64,000 bases of DNA, taken from the NCBI RefSeq assembly GCF_011319465.1, contig NZ_RCMB01000010.1, positions 24,999-88,998 on the forward strand, written 5' to 3'. The position numbers were made by a program, and so were the translations under genes. Under the pieces are notes generated by a model that worked only from the letters and a program-made list of their open reading frames with translations, had not been told where the DNA came from and did not search any database. This DNA is from Candidatus Nitrosotalea sp. TS. GTDB lineage: Archaea > Thermoproteota > Nitrososphaeria > Nitrososphaerales > Nitrosopumilaceae. This document shows, piece after piece, positions 49,924-58,540 of the stretch (positions within the stretch are counted from its first letter, which is position 1; each line of letters starts with the position of its first letter).

Positions 49924-50187
49924 CGTGATCTTGTCATCTACTGCCATGTAGAATCCTGAAAAATCCAAAATTCCATATTTGACAAATTTTTGTAAATTGT
50001 GATGCATTCCATGATTGGACAAACATGTTTGCATAAGAATTGCGATAGAGACTTGCATGTTATGTAAAAAGAACCTCCCATCCCACGCGTCTGCTACTTG
50101 AAAACCTAAGAATTCTTTCTGGGAATCCCAAATGCTGCTTTTTGAAAATCTTACTTTTGATATTGAAGGATCAGAAATGTTGGTCAT
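49900..50187 (-). CDS. Possible small protein of unknown function
   Basis: 95 aa: MTNISDPSISKVRFSKSSI.. with a middle segment LHNMQVSIAILMQTCLSNHG and C terminus AVDDKITLNGIRCF. No membrane helix and no known motif. Overlaps the channel gene's 3' end by 24 bp in opposite orientation. Base use is not clearly different from neighbours. It may be real or chance. Confidence 0.3.
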   Translation of the reverse strand: MTNISDPSISKVRFSKSSIWDSQKEFLGFQVADAWDGRFFLHNMQVSIAILMQTCLSNHGMHHNLQKFVKYGILDFSGFYMAVDDKITLNGIRCF

Positions 50188-50267
50188 AATGAGAGTGTAA
50201 GGGATCTAATTGACAGAGAACACTAACTTTTCATTACATAAAAACGATTAAAAATGATCGCCCGGTT

Positions 50268-50278
50268 AACATATAAAG
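50268..50278 (+). promoter_or_regulatory. TATA-like box before the DUF4157 gene
   Basis: AACATATAAAG lies 25-35 bp before the GTG start at 50303, in the 115-bp gap after the minus-strand small gene, and fits an archaeal promoter with a near-leaderless transcript. Confidence 0.45.
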
Positions 50279-50302
50279 TTATTAACTTCTGAATCACTAA
50301 TT

Positions 50303-51346
50303 GTGATATTGAGTTCTCGCGATACCAAAAAAGTTAGCAGCTCAAATGGAAAAATAACTGCTGGGTCAAAATCAAAAAAATCAAAACGAGTTACAAATCC
50401 AATTCTTAGCCTTCAGAGAAAAATAGGCAATCAGGCTGTCATAAAACTTGCAAATAATGCAATCGTGCAAACTAAATTAACAGTAAGTCACCCATCTGAT
50501 GCAGCTGAGCAGGAAGCAGATACTGTTGCAAAAAAAGTCATGAAAATGGATGATGCGTCTATACAAAGAAAACAATCTGAATTACAAGTTATGAGAGATG
50601 ATAATATGGATGAAGAGAAGTGCAAGACATGTCTTTCATCCCACCTGTCTGCACCGCCCTCCACATCTACATCGACATCCACAGAACCTACATCAACATC
50701 TACAACATCCACGAACCTACATCAACACCTACAACATCCACGGAACCTACATCAACGCCCTACAACATCCACAGAACCTACATCATCCTCATCATATTCC
50801 ACCACTTCTTCTTCAAGCCAGGATGAGAAAGAAATTATGTCTATGGCAGATCCGTCTATACAAAGAAAACAATCTGAATTACAAGTCATGCGAAGTGGAC
50901 CCGAAGAGGAAGAGCCATTGCAGAGGAAAATAATGCGAAGTGGACCAGAAGAAGAGTTGTTACAGAAGAAAATAATGCGAAGTGGACCAGAGGAAGAGTT
51001 GTTACAGGGCAAATCTAACACGCAACAATCTCATCATTCTAGTGGAAATCATCCTGACCCTGGCCAGGGTTTTGAAACTTCTCTTAATTCGTCAAGAGGT
51101 GGGGGAAGTAATTTGGATGGTGGTGCTAGAGAATTTTTAGAACCAAGATTTGAAAGTGATTTTTCTGATGTGCGAGTTCATACTGACTCTAATGCAGCAA
51201 AGTTGTCAAGGGAAGTTGCCGCAAAAGCATTTACGGTTGGACGTGACATTTATTTTAGTCAAGGCGCATATGATCCGTCGTCTAATCCAGGAAAAGAACT
51301 TCTCGCACACGAGTTAACGCATGTAAAACAACAAACAGGCATCTAA
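50303..51346 (+). CDS. DUF4157-type metalloprotease-like cargo candidate
   Basis: 347 aa from GTG. Basic N terminus, then LSLQRKIGNQAVIKL (residues ~36-50), a motif shared with the gene at 51441-52010 and typical of injection-system cargo. Then HPSDAAEQEADTVAKKVM, a Ser/Thr/Pro linker, a repeated SIQRKQSELQVMR, and three copies of a 14-residue IMRSGPEEELLQKK unit. C-terminal DUF4157 domain: FESDFSDVRVHTDSNAAKLS, AFTVGRDIYFSQGAYDP and HELTH at 336-340 (HExxH zinc motif). Two compensating indels near 50712 and 50759 garble the linker. DUF4157 proteins are a hallmark of these loci. Confidence 0.85.
   Translation: MILSSRDTKKVSSSNGKITAGSKSKKSKRVTNPILSLQRKIGNQAVIKLANNAIVQTKLTVSHPSDAAEQEADTVAKKVMKMDDASIQRKQSELQVMRDDNMDEEKCKTCLSSHLSAPPSTSTSTSTEPTSTSTTSTNLHQHLQHPRNLHQRPTTSTEPTSSSSYSTTSSSSQDEKEIMSMADPSIQRKQSELQVMRSGPEEEEPLQRKIMRSGPEEELLQKKIMRSGPEEELLQGKSNTQQSHHSSGNHPDPGQGFETSLNSSRGGGSNLDGGAREFLEPRFESDFSDVRVHTDSNAAKLSREVAAKAFTVGRDIYFSQGAYDPSSNPGKELLAHELTHVKQQTGI
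50660..50790 (+). repeat. Tandem ~30-bp repeats encoding the Ser/Thr/Pro linker
   Basis: Units of the form ACAACATCCACGGAACCTAC ATCAAC(A)CCT repeat four times. One copy lacks a base near 50712 and another has an extra C near 50759, putting the intervening stretch into another frame (NLHQHLQHPRNLHQ). Confidence 0.6.
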
Positions 51347-51358
51347 AGCTCTATCTGG

Positions 51359-51427
51359 CAAATCAAAAAATAACGAAGCGTAATCAACAAAGCCAATTTT
51401 TGACACTTGATATTATGTTTATTTGTA
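51359..51427. repeat. Direct repeat flanking the cargo gene, copy 1
   Basis: Begins CAAATCAAAAAA and ends with GACACTTGATATTATGTTTA then TTTGTA (51402-51427). Matches copy 2 at 52078-52147: the first 12 bp are identical and the last 26 bp agree at 21 positions. The five differences are all transitions. The middle is diverged. Confidence 0.5.
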
Positions 51428-51440
51428 TTATGTCTGGTTG

Positions 51441-52010
51441 TTATTCCCACCCATCTGCATGATGAGCCTCTCCGGAACCGTTTGTGGCACCGCTAAGAGT
51501 ACCGCTTTTTTCTTTACCGCTTTTTACATCCCCGTTTTTCTTATATTTGAATTCCCAACCTGACGCTTTAATGCTAAATGCAGCTCCGGGAGCAGCTGAA
51601 TGAGTGTTAAAATTCTTTCTAGTATCAGAATCACTAAAATTTAAAACGCTGTTCTTTGGCGGTACGGGGTCGCGTGCTTGTGACTTTTTCTCGGCGTCCG
51701 CTTTGCTATCTGCCACATGTTTCTTTTTAAACTCGGTTGTAGCAGTCATCCTCTGAATGATTTGATGGTTTGAGGAAGATGGGTTTGTTGAATTATCTTT
51801 ATTTGTTGAAATTTCCGACGAATCTTTCTTGATAGGATCTTTTTGGTGGACTGTACCGTTCTGGATCAGTCTCATTACTGCCTGATTGCCTATTTTTCTC
51901 TGAAGGCTAAGAATTGGATGAGATATTCGGGTCTGTCCTTTTTTTGATCTTTGTAAAGTATTGTTCTTGGATGCGTTTCGGGTTTCTTTGGATGCTGCCT
52001 TGAAACTCAA
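51441..52010 (-). CDS. Candidate second injection-system cargo
   Basis: About 189 aa from TTG 52010 (a longer frame to 52079 exists). Basic N terminus SFKAASKETRNASKNNTLQR, then HPILSLQRKIGNQAVMRLIQNG, matching NPILSLQRKIGNQAVIKL of the DUF4157 gene at the same distance from the start. The rest is Ser/Asn/Lys-rich (KDSSEISTNKDNSTNPSSSN) with a compact C-terminal part (AAFSIKASGWEFKYKKNGD) ending AHHADGWE. No enzyme motif recognised. It lies convergently to the DUF4157 gene, flanked by the repeats at 51359 and 52078. Confidence 0.6.
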   Translation of the reverse strand: MSFKAASKETRNASKNNTLQRSKKGQTRISHPILSLQRKIGNQAVMRLIQNGTVHQKDPIKKDSSEISTNKDNSTNPSSSNHQIIQRMTATTEFKKKHVADSKADAEKKSQARDPVPPKNSVLNFSDSDTRKNFNTHSAAPGAAFSIKASGWEFKYKKNGDVKSGKEKSGTLSGATNGSGEAHHADGWE

Positions 52011-52077
52011 TGTGAAAGATAGAAATTGCAAGTAAATAAGATTATACGGATATAGCCGATCTAAAATTTCACCTAAC

Positions 52078-52147
52078 AAATCAAAAAAGATCTAGTCCTA
52101 AACTCAGATAAAAATAATCATGACACTTGGTATTGTACTCATTTGTA
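52078..52147. repeat. Direct repeat flanking the cargo gene, copy 2
   Basis: Begins CAAATCAAAAAA and ends with GACACTTGGTATTGTACTCA then TTTGTA (52122-52147). Partner of the repeat at 51359-51427; the interval between copies is about 720 bp and encloses the whole minus-strand cargo gene. Confidence 0.5.
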
Positions 52148-52203
52148 GCATCAAATGGAATTTAATTTAAAAACCAATTGATTCAAAACAAGTTTAAGAA
52201 GTT

Positions 52204-54413
52204 ATGAAACATATGGGATGTATGCCTAGCGTAACCACTACACAAATCTACAAAAATTCAATTGAGCACATTTTTGACGAGATTCGATGTCTTGATGTAG
52301 TTATTCGTAATAAAGTTGAACAATTCAAAGGAAGAAACGTGGCATACAATGATCTTCGGGGATTGATAATTTCTGATGATGAAATGGCATCTGTATTAAA
52401 TGAAAATATTATCTCTGATACATCCAGAATCAAATGAAATTGAAAATGAATTCCAAGAGATGAAGAAAAAAATAACACAAAAGGTCATGGAAACCTTGGA
52501 TAGGAAACAATATCTATCCCTGGCATACCTGTCTAAAGTTTTTAATCTTACACAGTTTGAAAAAGATGCCATCATAATTTGTCTTGCACCTGAAATTGAA
52601 AAAAAGTATGGAAAAATTTTTGCGTATCTAAACGATGACATTACAAAAAAACACGCCACAATTGAGCTGATTCTTTCCCTTACATGTCATACGAGAGAGG
52701 AAAGATTCCAAGCCATGCAGTATCTCACAAGACAATCTAGACTATTCAAATATGAAATACTGCAGATGGAAGACGAGAAGCAAGAAGATTTTGAATCAGC
52801 ACAACATCAACCTGTCAAACTAGATGAGAGAATTGTAAATTTCCTACTGGAGATACATGGTCAGGACAAGGAGATAGTATCATTCATAGATTTTTCAAAA
52901 CTTGAACTCGAAGACGAAGATTTGGTATTTTGCAATCAAGCAAATCTCAATAACATAATACCCAATTATCTTAAAAAAGAGTCTGCAAACAATAGGATTT
53001 TGCTAAACCTTCATGGTCCTCAAGGATGTGGTCAAAGAGATGCATCAATACTAATGTGCAAAAACTCTGGACTGGAGGTGGTATTTCTTGACTTGGCAGA
53101 GATATTTGCTCAAAAACAAGCGTCCTTTGAGAGAATCTGTGGCAAGGCATTCAGGGAAGCCTCTCTTTTAGGATGCTGCTGTATATCTTGTAAATATTGA
53201 CAAGCTAGATGAAAAAGAAAATCATGATTTTGTGCTAAAAACCACAATGCGACTAATTGGAGAGTTTACGGGGATTGTATTTGTAGAGACAGAACAGCCG
53301 TGGAATCAAAAAGTACTGGAAAACTCTTTGCTCTTCAAAATAAAATTTGATAAACCCGATTATGGTACACGTAAAAAAATATTTGATTATGTTCTCAAGA
53401 AGAATTCATTGAGATTTGACAAGAAAAATGTAGATCTACTGGCAAGCAAGTTCTCTCTAACACATAGCCAAATTTACAATGCAGTACTTTCTGCAATGAA
53501 TTCTGCAAAGACAAGATATGCAGGTAATACAATTACAAACGAGGATCTAAACAATGGCTGCAAGTCTGTCTCTAACCAGAATTTGACAAAACTTGCAAAG
53601 AAAATCAAACCCAATTATACCTGGGATGAAATAATATTGCCACCTAGCACGTTGACTGCACTTAGAGATATTTGTGGCAGGGTAAAAAACAGAGAAATTG
53701 TATATCATGACTGGGGTTTTGATAAAAAATTTTCGCTAGGTAAAGGTGTCGTGGCATTATTCAAGGGTGAATCAGGAACAGGAAAGACCATGGCAGCAGA
53801 AGTGATTGCAAATGATCTTGAGTTGGATCTATACAAGATCGATCTTTCAACAATAGTAAGCAAATACATTGGAGAGACAGAAAAGAACATTAACAAAATT
53901 TTTACAGAAGCAGAAACAAGCAATGCAATTTTGTTTTTTGACGAAGCAGATGCGCTATTTGGAAAGAGATCTGAGACCAAAGATGCACATGATAGATATG
54001 CAAACATAGAAACGAATTATCTGCTGCAAAAAATAGAGGAATATGAAGGAGTGGTCATACTTGCAACAAACTTTCAAAAGAACATAGATCAAGCTTTCAT
54101 GAGACGAATGCATTTTGTCATAGACTTTCCATTCCCGGACTCCAAATATCGTCTACTGATTTGGAAGAATGCATTTCCTGAAAAGACACCTATCAATCAA
54201 GACGTTGATTTCAAATTCCTTTCAGAGCATATTCGACTTTCTGGTGGAAACATAAAAAATGTAGCAATTAATGCAGCATTTCTTGCTGCACAAGGCTCAC
54301 ACAAAATTACAATGAGAGATATCATTGTTTCAGTAAAACAAGAATATCAAAAAATTGGAAGGCCTATGGCAAAAGGAGAATTTGGAAAATATGCTTCTCT
54401 GGCAGACCAATAA
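52204..54413 (+). CDS. AAA+ ATPase of the injection system, Pvc15-type (two frameshifts)
   Basis: About 735 aa. The N-terminal winged-helix-like domain reads LSLAYLSKVFNLTQFEKDAI then APEIEKKYGKIFAYLNDD. A degenerate first AAA module has LHGPQGCGQRDAS where a P-loop GKT is expected (53009-53040). The second module is intact: Walker A GESGTGKT (53766-53789), Walker B LFFDEADALFGKRSE and sensor/arginine region FMRRMHFVIDFPFPD. Frame changes near 52430 and 53185. This ATPase family is universal in eCIS and thought to aid assembly or cargo loading. Confidence 0.88.
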
Positions 54414-54443
54414 TCTTATCTTTCATTTAGGTAAACCAAATCT

Positions 54444-54719
54444 GTGTCAAGAAGAATAAGTCTCAATCTGGAAAATGTCAATGTGACATTTGAAGGTCTC
54501 AATTATGACAAAAAAAAGATAAACCGCATATCAAAAATGGCTTTTGATATACTTGACAAGAAAATTGAGGAAAAAAAAAGCGAGTTGAACATAGATGGCG
54601 AGATTAATCTTGCAGGCCTTTCCATTCCATCTGTACTTGTTTCAAATGTGATGACTGACTATGAGATCGCTGAAAGAATTGCTATGGAAATCTTTGTTAA
54701 ACTACGACAGCAACTGTAA
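54444..54719 (+). CDS. Small injection-system protein of unknown function
   Basis: 91 aa from GTG. Mixed beta-start (SLNLENVNVTFEGLNYD) and helical remainder (NRISKMAFDILDKKIEEKKSE, DYEIAERIAMEIFVKLRQQL). Amphipathic C-terminal helix. It lies between ATPase and tube-connector genes, a place held by small unknown proteins in other loci. No family recognised. Confidence 0.6.
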   Translation: MSRRISLNLENVNVTFEGLNYDKKKINRISKMAFDILDKKIEEKKSELNIDGEINLAGLSIPSVLVSNVMTDYEIAERIAMEIFVKLRQQL

Positions 54720-54789
54720 TTCTTTTAAACCTCGATTTTGTACATAAGATGATTTGCTTTATACGAACTAGGTTAGGGAGTGTACTGTA

Positions 54790-55446
54790 TTGAGTACTCA
54801 GAATTCTGGATATACATACGGAGCTGCACACGTTTTGCAAAAAGGAGCTTTCATAGTGCTTGGGGACAATCCTAACGTAATCCAATTTCAATTCAACCCT
54901 GAATCACTAACGCGCACATTGAAAAGAGTGACTCCTTCAGTCTCCGGCGATTCGTCAGGTGAATCAGATGAAAGCACTCCATCTAATCTGAAGACTAACA
55001 GTTTTCTTGGCGAGTCTATGAAAATAGTTTTGCTTCTTGACGGTTATGAAGATTCAACTGATGGTGGAGTATTGCCACTCTTGTCTGCTATTGAACAATT
55101 ACTAAATCCAGTAGATTCAACTCAAGGCAGTACTGCTGCAGATTACAGGGATCCTCCAAGAGAAATACTTGAAGTGATATTTGTATGGGGGGGAGAGCGT
55201 ATACTTCCAGTCAAAATAACAAGCATCGAGGTGGAGGAAACTGACTTTTCACCTTCTCTAGTGCCTATTAGGGCCAAGGTGACTATTGGCATGGAGATGC
55301 TAATACCTGACGTTACCAAGGACTTGTCATCTAAGATGGTTGCAGCATATCAACAAAATCAAAACAAGAGAGATAGCTGGGCTCAGAATTATTATCAAAA
55401 TACAGTAACATCACTTCCTTCTATTGCAGATCAGTATACGGAGTGA
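54790..55446 (+). CDS. Tube/baseplate connector protein (CIS_tube domain, Pvc7-like)
   Basis: 218 aa from TTG. The CIS_tube N-terminal pattern is visible: GAFIVLGDNPNVIQFQFNPESLTRTL, then MKIVLLLDGYEDS.., VIFVWGGERILPVKITSIEVEETDFSPSLVPIRAKVTI. The protein probably links the inner tube to the baseplate hub. Followed by the LysM-like protein that in other loci is fused to it. Intact. Confidence 0.82.
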   Translation: MSTQNSGYTYGAAHVLQKGAFIVLGDNPNVIQFQFNPESLTRTLKRVTPSVSGDSSGESDESTPSNLKTNSFLGESMKIVLLLDGYEDSTDGGVLPLLSAIEQLLNPVDSTQGSTAADYRDPPREILEVIFVWGGERILPVKITSIEVEETDFSPSLVPIRAKVTIGMEMLIPDVTKDLSSKMVAAYQQNQNKRDSWAQNYYQNTVTSLPSIADQYTE

Positions 55447-55483
55447 CAAAAGGCGCTAATTTGAGATAAAGGAGATTTTTGTT

Positions 55484-55762
55484 TTGTTTTCTGATACTAG
55501 CCGATACAAAAGGGTCAAGGATTACCTTGCAGTAGATAGCAACGGGGCAGTAAACCAGGCAAAAAGAATCAGATTCATACCAAGATATGAAACTGCAAAA
55601 TATTATCTTGCAAAAGAGTATGACAGGCTTGATCTTCTGGCAAATGTTTTCTACAAAGATCCCACAAAGTTCTGGCTCATCTGTGACGCAAATGATGTAA
55701 TGTTTCCAAGTGACTTGTTGAAGGCTGGAAAGAAGATCATAATACCAAAAGAAAGGGAATAG
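55484..55762 (+). CDS. LysM-like tail protein (gpX-like)
   Basis: 92 aa from TTG. The second half resembles the phage tail X/LysM fold: RYETAKYYLAKEYDRLDLLANVFYKDPTKFWLICDANDVMFPSDLLKAGKKIIIP, where the pattern A..-[YF]..D..KFW.I.DAN.....DLL.G..I.IP is characteristic. Located between CIS_tube and hub genes; gpX-type proteins sit at the hub. The first 30 residues (SDTSRYKRVKDYLAVDSNG) are an extension seen in related loci. Confidence 0.82.
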   Translation: MFSDTSRYKRVKDYLAVDSNGAVNQAKRIRFIPRYETAKYYLAKEYDRLDLLANVFYKDPTKFWLICDANDVMFPSDLLKAGKKIIIPKERE

Positions 55763-55765
55763 ATC

Positions 55766-56869
55766 TTGCCATCTCCGTTTCTTGACGTGCAAGCATCCCA
55801 ATCGCCAGTCAATGATGATTTTTATGAAAATTTTATACAACTAGAAGTTGAAGATAATGCTGACGGCCCAAGTACGTTTAAGATTAAACTTCCATATGGA
55901 AAGGGCGATTCTGGTGACTGGGAATTTTCAGCACAAGATGATTTGGAACTTTTCAATATCATATCAATTTCTGCCAAGTTTCTAGACGGCACAAAACAAA
56001 ATCTGATAGATGGATACATTACAAACATTAACGCTCACATTGGCAGCAATGAGGAAGATTCGTATGTGGAGATAATGGGTATGGATAAGACTCTGTTGAT
56101 GAGTCTGGTAGAAAAAGAAGCCACATATGTAGCACAATCTGATTCTGATATTGCAAGTTCTATATTTTCGTCATACGGATTCACTGCAGATGTTGACACA
56201 ACCCCTGCCCCACCGCAAGATGATAGCTATACTGTCATTCAGAGAGGGACCGACATACAGTTTCTAAAGTCTCTTGCACTAAGAAACGGATTCCAGTGTT
56301 TTGTGGACAAAGCAACGCCAAGCGGCTCGGTAAAAGGAATATTTAAAAAAATTGATCTCAATCAAAGCTCGCAAGGTACTCTATACGTGCAGTTTGCAGA
56401 CAAGACAAATATTGTATCTATAGACTTTTTTGTAGATGGTCTAAGGCCTGTCTTTGCTGAAATAAAACAACAGGATGCATGTACTGCGCAGATCACAACC
56501 ACAACTAAGGATGGTAGCGACCTTAGTGCACTGGGAAGAACAAATTTGTCTAGTAGTCAGAGTGGCTCACTCCCAAATGAGATGAAAATCCTTCTATCAC
56601 GATATACCACTGCAAACCAACAGCAGATGACTAATCTTGTAAACTCTGCTGTGGATGATGGTTCTTGGTTTGTTGCTGCAAAGGGAACTGTGAATGCAGA
56701 ATACTATGCAGCAGTTTTAGAGGCAAAAAAATTACTTACAATTTATGGTGCGGGCTCTGTTTTTAGCGGCGATTACTATGTAACCAAAGTCACTCATAAA
56801 TTTATGCGGGAATCATATTTGCAGGACTTTGAAGCAAAAAGAAATGCATTGGAAATCAAAGAATCATGA
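55766..56869 (+). CDS. Baseplate hub protein, gpD/gp27-like (Pvc8 region)
   Basis: 367 aa from TTG, 3 bp after the LysM-like gene. Phage late-control gpD family: NFIQLEVEDNADGPSTFKIKL, VEIMGMDKTLLMSLVEKEATYV, IASSIFSSYGFTADVD and TDIQFLKSLALRNGFQCFVD. This is the first half of what is a single VgrG-like chain in type VI systems; here the spike is a separate downstream gene. Intact. Confidence 0.88.
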   Translation: MPSPFLDVQASQSPVNDDFYENFIQLEVEDNADGPSTFKIKLPYGKGDSGDWEFSAQDDLELFNIISISAKFLDGTKQNLIDGYITNINAHIGSNEEDSYVEIMGMDKTLLMSLVEKEATYVAQSDSDIASSIFSSYGFTADVDTTPAPPQDDSYTVIQRGTDIQFLKSLALRNGFQCFVDKATPSGSVKGIFKKIDLNQSSQGTLYVQFADKTNIVSIDFFVDGLRPVFAEIKQQDACTAQITTTTKDGSDLSALGRTNLSSSQSGSLPNEMKILLSRYTTANQQQMTNLVNSAVDDGSWFVAAKGTVNAEYYAAVLEAKKLLTIYGAGSVFSGDYYVTKVTHKFMRESYLQDFEAKRNALEIKES

Positions 56870-56944
56870 TTTCTTCAACATGTCTGGCATAATGGTGAAA
56901 AATTACACCAGTAAACTAACCGAAATCTTTTATCGTTGTAATTT

Positions 56945-57748
56945 GTGAAGATTGGTATGTCAGATGTGTTTGGCAAAATATTAGATAATGTTGAAAACAA
57001 GTATTATGGAAAATATCGTGGAACTGTTTCAGACAATAACGATCCAAGCAACCTTGGAAGATTGAAAGTTAAAGTACCTGAGCTTTTGGGTACTAATGTA
57101 ACTGGATGGGCTCTGCCATGTCTTCCCTCTGGGGGATTTTCAGCTCTTGGATTCTTTTTTATTCCAGAAATAAATGCAAACGTCTGGGTGGAGTTTGAAG
57201 GCGGAAATCTTTCTTATCCAATATGGACTGGTACTTGGTGGGGAGATTCGGCCAATACCCCTCCGTCAGAATCTTCAAGCAATACCGACAACAACGTCAA
57301 GGTTCTAAAAACAAGATCTGGACACAAGATACAATTCAGTGACGATAATAAAGGAAAGAAGGAGAGCATTTTGATCCAATCAAATGGACAACATCATGTT
57401 CTTTTAGATGACAGTGATGGCGGACAAAAGATCGAGATAAAATCAAACAAAGGACATTATCTACTGATCGATGACACTAATGACAAAATTGAGATCAAGA
57501 CATCTGGTGGCGATCAAATGGTTATGGACAACACAGGCAACAAGATTACAATAAAAGATAGCACGGGAACTTCTTCGATCGAGATTGATGCAACAAGCAT
57601 ATCGATAAAATCTACTCAGGTCTCAATTAAAGCAACTAATGTGGATATATCGGCAGATGCGCAGATGAACATAAGCGCAAGCGCTATGATGGCTATAAAA
57701 TCATCAGGTCCACTGCAGGTGCAAGGCGCAGTGATAACACTAAACTAG
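56945..57748 (+). CDS. Central spike protein, gp5/gpV (VgrG)-like
   Basis: 267 aa from GTG (ATG 56957 possible). N-terminal OB-fold (KYYGKYRGTVSDNNDPSNLGR, GWALPCLPSGG.., FFIPEINANVWVEFEGGNLSYPIWTGTWWG) is the gp5 beta-barrel. The rest is a triple-strand beta-helix with repeats such as GHKIQFSDDN, GQKIEIKSNKGHYLLIDDTNDKIEIKTSG, GNKITIKDSTGTSSIEID and ISIKSTQVSIKATNVDISADAQ. It ends one base before the PAAR gene reading frame. Intact. Confidence 0.9.
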   Translation: MKIGMSDVFGKILDNVENKYYGKYRGTVSDNNDPSNLGRLKVKVPELLGTNVTGWALPCLPSGGFSALGFFFIPEINANVWVEFEGGNLSYPIWTGTWWGDSANTPPSESSSNTDNNVKVLKTRSGHKIQFSDDNKGKKESILIQSNGQHHVLLDDSDGGQKIEIKSNKGHYLLIDDTNDKIEIKTSGGDQMVMDNTGNKITIKDSTGTSSIEIDATSISIKSTQVSIKATNVDISADAQMNISASAMMAIKSSGPLQVQGAVITLN

Positions 57749-57756
57749 TGATATGT

Positions 57757-58062
57757 ATGGCAGGAAAACCAGCTGCTTGTCTTAGTTCAATGACCTCTCA
57801 TGGGACACCACTAGCTCCAGGTCCTGGAAGTGAAACAGTGCTCATTGGCAAGTTACCTGCTTGGAGAGCAATCATGGACTTTCATGCATGTCCAATGTTT
57901 AATGGACCAGTTCCTCACGTAGGTGGGGTGGTAATGAAAGGAAGCAGTACAGTTCTAATCAACAAAATGCCAGCTGTGCGGATGGGTGACAACGTAGAAG
58001 AAATCCCAGGAGGATCAAACTCAATTTTAATGGGAGTCCCAAACGTGCTAATTGGGGACTAG
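57757..58062 (+). CDS. PAAR-repeat spike tip protein
   Basis: 101 aa from ATG 57757 (a GTG at 57748 overlaps the spike stop). Sharpens the spike tip. Metal ligands H15, H43, C45 and H54 appear in SSMTSHGTPLAPGPG, MDFHACPMFNGPVPH. Repeated GxxxVLI units (GSETVLIGKLPAWR, GSSTVLINKMPAVRMGDN, PNVLIGD) form the triangular cone. Intact. Confidence 0.93.
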   Translation: MAGKPAACLSSMTSHGTPLAPGPGSETVLIGKLPAWRAIMDFHACPMFNGPVPHVGGVVMKGSSTVLINKMPAVRMGDNVEEIPGGSNSILMGVPNVLIGD

Positions 58063-58118
58063 ATTCTACAAAAATAATGCGACAAGTCTTTGAACCTGCA
58101 GGGCATTTTACGAAAAAG

Positions 58119-58164
58119 GATTTATAGATTCCCGATCTAGATCGAGATCTCTTGGCAGTTGATC
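58119..58164. promoter_or_regulatory. Second promoter with GATC palindrome before gp25
   Basis: TTTATAGATT (58121-58130) is TATA-like and about 27 bp before TTG 58152. It is followed by GATCTAGATC (58134-58143), a perfect palindrome, a third GATC at 58146 and a fourth at 58161. The arrangement repeats the sheath control region and suggests the same regulator acts here. Confidence 0.45.
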
Positions 58165-58529
58165 TACAAAACAGAAATTTCTTGTCTTTTTCAGTTGGCT
58201 CACACGGAGGAATAGGTCTACCAGATTATGATGAAAGCAACCTGCGTAACATGATAATATCTGTACTACTTACAAGCCCCGGAGAAAGAGTAAACCATCC
58301 GGAATTTGGATGCGGACTAAAGGAAGTCATGTTTGCCGGAAATTCTCCAGTTCTCAATTCAATGGTTGATTTGTTGGTCCGGGAGGCTCTCAACAGGTGG
58401 TTAGCTGATCTAATTGAAGTCAACAAAATAAACACTGAACATCAACAAGAAAAAATAATTTTAGAAATAGTTTACACTGTTAAAAAAACTTTGCAACAAG
58501 AAAGACTGTCACTTGTGTTTGAAGGATAA
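58152..58529 (+). CDS. Baseplate wedge protein gp25-like (Pvc9-like)
   Basis: 125 aa from TTG. The GPW_gp25 domain core: ISVLLTSPGERVNHPEFGCGLKEVMFAGNSP, followed by VDLLVREALNRWLADLIEV. Nucleates sheath assembly at the baseplate. Overlap-free, 11 bp before the gpJ gene. Intact. Confidence 0.93.
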   Translation: MAVDLQNRNFLSFSVGSHGGIGLPDYDESNLRNMIISVLLTSPGERVNHPEFGCGLKEVMFAGNSPVLNSMVDLLVREALNRWLADLIEVNKINTEHQQEKIILEIVYTVKKTLQQERLSLVFEG

Positions 58530-58540
58530 TAGCCAGCACA

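Noticed and set aside
50488..51021. Several overlapping frames in the DUF4157 gene on both strands.
   Set aside because: They come from the biased Thr/Ser/Pro and Glu-rich repeats. Only the plus-strand frame gives the DUF4157 domain.
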